From NCBI GenBank assembly GCA_003612525.1, contig RAZD01000016.1, positions 24,193-88,192 of the forward strand: a DNA stretch of 64,000 bases. The letters are read 5' to 3'. The number at the start of each line of letters is the position of its first letter. Within the stretch, counting starts at the first letter, position 1. Position numbers and translations under genes: made by a program. The notes beneath the pieces are model-generated. The model searched no databases. It saw only the letters and a program-made list of their open reading frames with translations, and was not told the DNA's origin. Source of the DNA: a bacterium C-53. GTDB lineage: Bacteria; Bacillota; Clostridia; Lachnospirales; Lachnospiraceae. Shown here in pieces: positions 60,199 to 64,000 of this stretch.

Positions 60199-60615
60199 AT
60201 GGAAATTTTACAGAAACTTATTGAGAACTGGCTTATTATTGTGATCGCGTTTATCCTAGTGCTGCTTATGGTATATGCGATCTTGCGTTTTTTGAGGCTT
60301 ACGCCGAAGCAGCAATTGAATAAGGTAAGGACTGCTTTACTTTATATGGTGACGGAAGCGGAAAAGGAATTAAAAAGCAAGACAGGGCGCGTAAAGCGTT
60401 CTATGGTGTGGGAATGGTTGGTAGAGTGCTTCCCGATCATAAGTTTGTTTATCACAGAAGAAAAATACGATGAACTGTTAGACCAGGCTTTGGCAGAGTT
60501 TAAGAAAATGTTGGAAAATAATGAAAGCCTGTACGACTATGTACACAATACGCTTACAGTCTCGGAAACAGACACAATAGAAGACGTTATAAGGAAAAGT
60601 GCAGATGGGGCGTAA
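60199..60615 (+). CDS. Probable holin
   Basis: A 138-residue protein with one strong N-terminal membrane helix (WLIIVIAFILVLLMVYAILR) and a second weaker one (LVECFPIISLFITEE). The pattern LRLTPKQQLNKVRTALLYMV is known from phage holin LL-H-like proteins. It lies directly upstream of two endolysins. Confidence 0.65.
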   Translation: MEILQKLIENWLIIVIAFILVLLMVYAILRFLRLTPKQQLNKVRTALLYMVTEAEKELKSKTGRVKRSMVWEWLVECFPIISLFITEEKYDELLDQALAEFKKMLENNESLYDYVHNTLTVSETDTIEDVIRKSADGA

Positions 60616-60620
60616 GACGT

Positions 60621-61415
60621 ATGAAGATTTTACTTATTAGCGGGCATGGCGCGGGGGATTCCGGCGCAGTATCACAGTTTGGAAGGGAAGCAGACGAAAC
60701 TGTATACATGGTGGAAGAAATAAAGAAGACTTTAAGCCAGTATGCACAGGTTGACTTATACCCTACGAACAGAAACGCATACAGTGACGCGAAAGCCGGA
60801 AAGCTGGCGGTTAACTTCGGTAATTATGGTTATGTGCTGGAAGTGCATTTTAACGCCTGCGTCAATGACACGAAGGGCGACGGAAAGACAACGGGTACGG
60901 AAATTTTCGTTACAAAGGCGGAAAAGACCGTAGGCGTAGAAACAAAGATTGTACAGGCTATCGCCGCCTTCGGTTTAAAGAACCGGGGAGTAAAGCGGAC
61001 AAACTTTACAGTAATTGCCAGGGTGAAGGCGGCGGGCGTTTCTTCCGCGCTGCTGGAAACGTGCTTTATAGATGATAAGGACGATATGCAGATATACAGC
61101 AGCAAAAAAGCACAGATCGCGGCAGCGGTGGCTAATGCGATCGCGGCGCAGTTCGGGCTTAAGAAACGCGATACGGCAGCAGGAAACGGCGCACAGGCAG
61201 CAGAAAAGGAGATCAGAGCCGGAAGCACAGTTACAATTAAGGACGGCGCAGTATACGGCGGGTTATCATCAACAAGAGGTAAGGCAGTACCGAAGGCACA
61301 ACGCGGAGGGAAGAAGCACACAGTAGACAAAATACAGACCAATAAGGGAGTAGTAGAAGCAAGGCTTACAGAGATCAAAAGCTGGGTAGCTGTGACAAGC
61401 TTAACGGCTGTATAA
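60621..61415 (+). CDS. N-acetylmuramoyl-L-alanine amidase (endolysin 1)
   Basis: A 264-residue endolysin. The amidase_3 domain (1-178) begins ILLISGHGAGDSGA with the first zinc His, followed by Glu24 (GREADETVYMV), His in VLEVHFNAC and the catalytic Glu in ALLETCFIDD. The last about 75 residues (TVTIKDGAVYGGLSSTRGKA) form a wall-binding SH3-like or novel domain. It cleaves peptidoglycan at lysis. Confidence 0.9.
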   Translation: MKILLISGHGAGDSGAVSQFGREADETVYMVEEIKKTLSQYAQVDLYPTNRNAYSDAKAGKLAVNFGNYGYVLEVHFNACVNDTKGDGKTTGTEIFVTKAEKTVGVETKIVQAIAAFGLKNRGVKRTNFTVIARVKAAGVSSALLETCFIDDKDDMQIYSSKKAQIAAAVANAIAAQFGLKKRDTAAGNGAQAAEKEIRAGSTVTIKDGAVYGGLSSTRGKAVPKAQRGGKKHTVDKIQTNKGVVEARLTEIKSWVAVTSLTAV

Positions 61416-61427
61416 GGGGGCTTCTAT

Positions 61428-62180
61428 ATGACTACAGCACAGAAGAATTTTATTAAGACGGTGGGCGCGATCGCGTCCGCCGATATGAAGAAGACGGGTG
61501 TACTTGCCAGCTTGACAATAGCCCAGGCTATATTAGAATCGGCTTACGGGACTTCCGGGCTTGCTACGGGCGGTAAAGCGCTTTTCGGTATCAAAGCTAC
61601 AAAGACCTGGAAAGGGAAAGTGTATTGCAGCGATACAAAGGAATGTTACGACGGCTTAAACATGGTAACGGTTAAAAATGCGGCTTTTCGTGCTTATGAA
61701 AGCTGGGAAAAATCTATTGCAGATCACAGCGCATTTTTGAAGGCAAATAAGAGGTATAAAGCAGTTATAGGAGAAACAGACTATAAGAAAGCCTGTGAAG
61801 CTATAAAGGCTGCCGGATACGCTACGGACCCGCAGTACGCAGAGAAACTTATTAAGCTGATTGAGGAAAACAAACTTACAGAGTATGACGGGGAAGCCGG
61901 ACAGAAGCAGGAAACGGCAGAGGACAAGAGCCAGGCGGCAGCAGAGCAAACGCCGGGGAAGAAATACCACCGCGTACAGGTTGGGGCGTACAGGCGCAAG
62001 GAAGGCGCTAACCTTATGGCAGATAAGGTTAGGCGGACAGGACATACGGACGTATTCGTAAGGCTGCTAAACGGGCTTTACAAAGTCCAGGTAGGCGCGT
62101 ATACTGACAAGAAAAACGCAGAAACAACGGTAAGAAAGTTAAAAGCCGCTGGTATTAGCTGCTTTGTTACATATTCATAA
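61428..62180 (+). CDS. Glucosaminidase with SPOR domain (endolysin 2)
   Basis: A 250-residue enzyme. The FlgJ-like glucosaminidase domain (1-150) has the catalytic Glu in AQAILESAYGTSGLA, then GKALFGIKATKTWKG and FRAYESWEKSIADHSAFL. A linker leads to a C-terminal SPOR domain (about 183-250; YHRVQVGAYRRKEGANLMAD; YKVQVGAYTDKKNAETTVRK) that binds denuded glycan. Last gene of the phage. Confidence 0.9.
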   Translation: MTTAQKNFIKTVGAIASADMKKTGVLASLTIAQAILESAYGTSGLATGGKALFGIKATKTWKGKVYCSDTKECYDGLNMVTVKNAAFRAYESWEKSIADHSAFLKANKRYKAVIGETDYKKACEAIKAAGYATDPQYAEKLIKLIEENKLTEYDGEAGQKQETAEDKSQAAAEQTPGKKYHRVQVGAYRRKEGANLMADKVRRTGHTDVFVRLLNGLYKVQVGAYTDKKNAETTVRKLKAAGISCFVTYS

Positions 62181-62211
62181 AGCAGAAAAAAGCGGCGATA
62201 ATTGCGGAAGG

Positions 62212-62233
62212 TAATTTACGCGTAACTTACAAC
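62212..62233 (+). repeat. Two 11-bp arm-type repeats at the right end
   Basis: TAATTTACGCG and TAACTTACAAC lie head to tail, in the same unit length and orientation as the three repeats at 26998-27030. They are 39 bp inside the right core repeat. Confidence 0.65.
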
Positions 62234-62271
62234 TTAATAAAAAACCCTTTATTTGCGGGCTTCGGAGTTAT

Positions 62272-62284
62272 GTAAGAGATAATT
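62272..62284 (+). repeat. Candidate prophage attR core
   Basis: GTAAGAGATAATT, identical to 26874-26886. Between the last lysis gene and this point there is no further gene. Confidence 0.6.
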
Positions 62285-62361
62285 ACAGGAAAAATAATGA
62301 AATTAGTAAAACCCTTGAAAGTCCAAGGTTTACGGTGATAAGGAAGTAATTTCAGATTAGG

Positions 62362-62399
62362 CGGTATAGCCCCAATTACAAGGGCTGTACCGTCTTTTT
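62362..62399 (+). terminator. Hairpin terminator outside the prophage
   Basis: CGGTATAGCCC and GGGCTGTACCG pair over 11 bp with one G-T, followed by TCTTTTT. It lies between the prophage end and the end of the recombinase gene and points rightward. Confidence 0.7.
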
Positions 62400-62405
62400 G
62401 AGTTC

Positions 62406-63998
62406 CTATGCGCCTTGCCTTCTCGGTTGTGTAGCAGAAAGGAAATTGAGTTCACCCACAAAGTTGAAAACAATATCCACTTTCTGTACCCGTTTCCCGT
62501 CCACCTTTTCCGGCGCATGGACTATGATTTTCTTGATAAATTCATTAACGATTGTGGGGGTAAGTTCCTTTATCCCCACATACTTACGGATAATCGCGGC
62601 GAAGCTGTCAAAATCGCTTTTATTCTGCTCGTAGGTATCGACTTCCTGCTGGTCTGCCTTGACCTTTTCTTCCAGTTCCCGCTGTTCTGCTTCATACTCT
62701 GCGGACAGCTTCAAAAACCTGTCGTGACTAATTGCGCCGCTTATGTCGTCCTCATAAATCCGCTTGAAGATACGGTCAAGTTCTACAATTCGTTTTTTTG
62801 CCTGTCCGACTTCCCGTTTTCTGCGCTTCATTTCCTTTTCCGTTTCGGCAGAGCGTTGTGCGTACATCATTTCATGGAAAGCCATGATGTCATCAAAGAA
62901 AAGGGCAGTCACGTCAAATATCCTGCTCCATACGATTTGCTTCAACACTTCTTCACGGATAAAGTGAGCCGTACAGCTTCCCGTATTGCTCTTGTACTTT
63001 GCACAACGGTAATGGTCTTGTGAACCGTTAAAACTTCTGCAAGTGGCGAAATGTAATTTACTCCCACAGTCTGCACAGTATACCAAGCCGGAGAATAAAC
63101 CTTGCCGCTCTGCTTTTGTGGGGCGGCGCTTGTTCGCCCTTAGTTCCTGCACCCGTTCAAATACAGCGTCCTCGACAATCGCTTCATGGGTATTGAAGAA
63201 GATAGCCTGCTGTTCCTTTGTGGTTGGAATCCGCTTTTTCAGCTTGTGGGATTTGGAATAGCTTTTGAAATTTACGGTATGTCCGCAGTAGTCCATACGC
63301 TCCAAAATACCAACAATGGTACTATCCCTCCAATCATAGGGATTTTCGGAAAAGGCTTTTCCCTTTTTCTTTGCGTAGTGGGCTTTGGCAGTCAGTACCT
63401 TATCTTCTTTGAGGATTTTTGCTATCTGCATGGGACCTTTCCCACCGATACATAAATCAAAAATCCGTTTCACCACAGCGGCGGCTTCCTCGTCTACAAT
63501 CCATTGCTTTTTGTCCGTAGGGCTTACTATGTAGCCATAGGGCGGCTTTGTCAGGTGTTCCCCCGCCTGTCCTTGCGCCCGTTTGATTGCCCGCACCTTT
63601 TTGCTTGTGTCTTTAGCATAAAAATCGTTAAACAGGTTGCGGAACGGGGTAAAATCGTTGTCGCCTTTCGCACTGTCCACCCCGTCATTGATTGCGATAT
63701 AGCGCACGTCACGCTCTACGAAAAAGATTTCCGTATAGTAGCCGACTTTCAGATAATCGCGCCCCAATCTTGACATATCCTTGACAATGACCGTTGCCAC
63801 GTTTCCGGCTTCGATTTCTGCAATCATTCTGTTAAAATTTGGTCTGTCAAACGTCACACCCGATACACCATCGTCAATAAAGAAAATGGGATTGGAAAAG
63901 CCGTTGTCCGCCGCATATTTGGAGAGGAGTGCTTTCTGGTTCACAATGCTGTTGCTGTCGCCCTCTAACGTATCTTCCTGCGAAAGACGGGCGTATAA
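62406..63998 (-). CDS. Large serine recombinase (TndX/TnpX type), 5' partial
   Basis: Site-specific recombinase of another mobile element, running off the right edge. The frame continues past GTG 63944 to the edge as YARLSQEDTLEGDSN, which contains the catalytic Ser (RLS). The resolvase domain goes on with FIDDGVSGVTFDRPNF, VIVKDMSRLGRDYL; then the recombinase domain and a zinc-ribbon (YCADCGSKL...CAKYKSNTGSC). A coiled coil follows (about 370-450) and a C-terminal DUF4368-like part (IVNEFIKKIIVHAPEKVDGK). Only a few N-terminal residues are missing. Such enzymes mobilise Tn5397-like and Tn4451-like elements. Confidence 0.92.
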   Translation of the reverse strand, partial: LYARLSQEDTLEGDSNSIVNQKALLSKYAADNGFSNPIFFIDDGVSGVTFDRPNFNRMIAEIEAGNVATVIVKDMSRLGRDYLKVGYYTEIFFVERDVRYIAINDGVDSAKGDNDFTPFRNLFNDFYAKDTSKKVRAIKRAQGQAGEHLTKPPYGYIVSPTDKKQWIVDEEAAAVVKRIFDLCIGGKGPMQIAKILKEDKVLTAKAHYAKKKGKAFSENPYDWRDSTIVGILERMDYCGHTVNFKSYSKSHKLKKRIPTTKEQQAIFFNTHEAIVEDAVFERVQELRANKRRPTKAERQGLFSGLVYCADCGSKLHFATCRSFNGSQDHYRCAKYKSNTGSCTAHFIREEVLKQIVWSRIFDVTALFFDDIMAFHEMMYAQRSAETEKEMKRRKREVGQAKKRIVELDRIFKRIYEDDISGAISHDRFLKLSAEYEAEQRELEEKVKADQQEVDTYEQNKSDFDSFAAIIRKYVGIKELTPTIVNEFIKKIIVHAPEKVDGKRVQKVDIVFNFVGELNFLSATQPRRQGA

Positions 63999-64000
63999 TG

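Noticed and set aside
59213..62180. DGR reverse transcriptase or template repeat behind the variable gene
   Set aside because: All frames there encode lysis-type proteins; no RT motif (such as YxDD) and no A-rich copy of the variable region were seen.
62415..63023. Plus-strand frame of 202 codons opposite the serine recombinase
   Set aside because: It is antisense to a protein with strong recombinase motifs.

Overview
The window is a stack of mobile DNA from a low-to-mid GC Gram-positive anaerobe, most likely a gut Clostridia (Lachnospiraceae or Ruminococcaceae type). The evidence is strong AGGAGG ribosome sites, TTG and GTG starts, Tn1549/Tn916-type conjugation genes, LytTR/GHKL signalling, an SLH-anchored surface protein and a siphophage of Clostridia type. 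No housekeeping gene is visible.

Region 1 (1-about 26.8 kb) is the right part of a GC-rich integrative conjugative element (ICE). It holds a giant DNA methylase/SNF2 helicase that runs in from the left edge, a DUF3848/DUF3849 protein, MobC, a type IV AbiEi/AbiEii toxin-antitoxin pair, a YhcG-type PDDEXK nuclease, a MOBP relaxase with a likely oriT region, and a recombination module (sigma-like regulator, Xis, two tandem tyrosine integrases). Its cargo is a signalling and adhesion island. A LytTR response regulator and GHKL kinase are divergent from a pseudo-receiver gene and a 2302-residue secreted protein carrying both SLH domains and choline-binding-type repeats. Paired direct repeats sit just upstream of the promoter that faces the adhesin.

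Region 2 (about 26.87-62.28 kb) is an AT-richer, apparently nearly complete temperate siphophage bounded by a 13-bp direct repeat, with 11-bp arm-type repeats just inside each end. The left arm holds the integrase, a HIRAN-like protein and a CI/Cro-type switch with three operator half-sites. The early region has a tandem-OB SSB, an HUH replication initiator beside a large inverted repeat, a VRR-NUC nuclease, a DUF3850 protein, ParA, a broken radical-SAM-like gene and ParB. An AT-rich moron encodes a TRADD-N-associated membrane domain protein. A promoter followed at once by a terminator precedes the late operon: HNH, TerS/TerL, HK97-type portal, protease and capsid, connectors, tail tube, a frameshifting tail chaperone, tape measure, Dit, Tal, BppU-like protein, a C-type-lectin-fold tail protein, holin-like proteins, amidase and glucosaminidase. 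The lectin-fold gene ends in a typical diversity-generating-retroelement (DGR) variable region followed by a DGR-type hairpin, but no reverse transcriptase or template repeat is seen in the window.

Region 3 (about 62.4-64 kb) is the 3' part of a large serine recombinase on the minus strand, probably the integration enzyme of another conjugative or mobilizable element. The prophage therefore sits between the integrase genes of two mobile elements.
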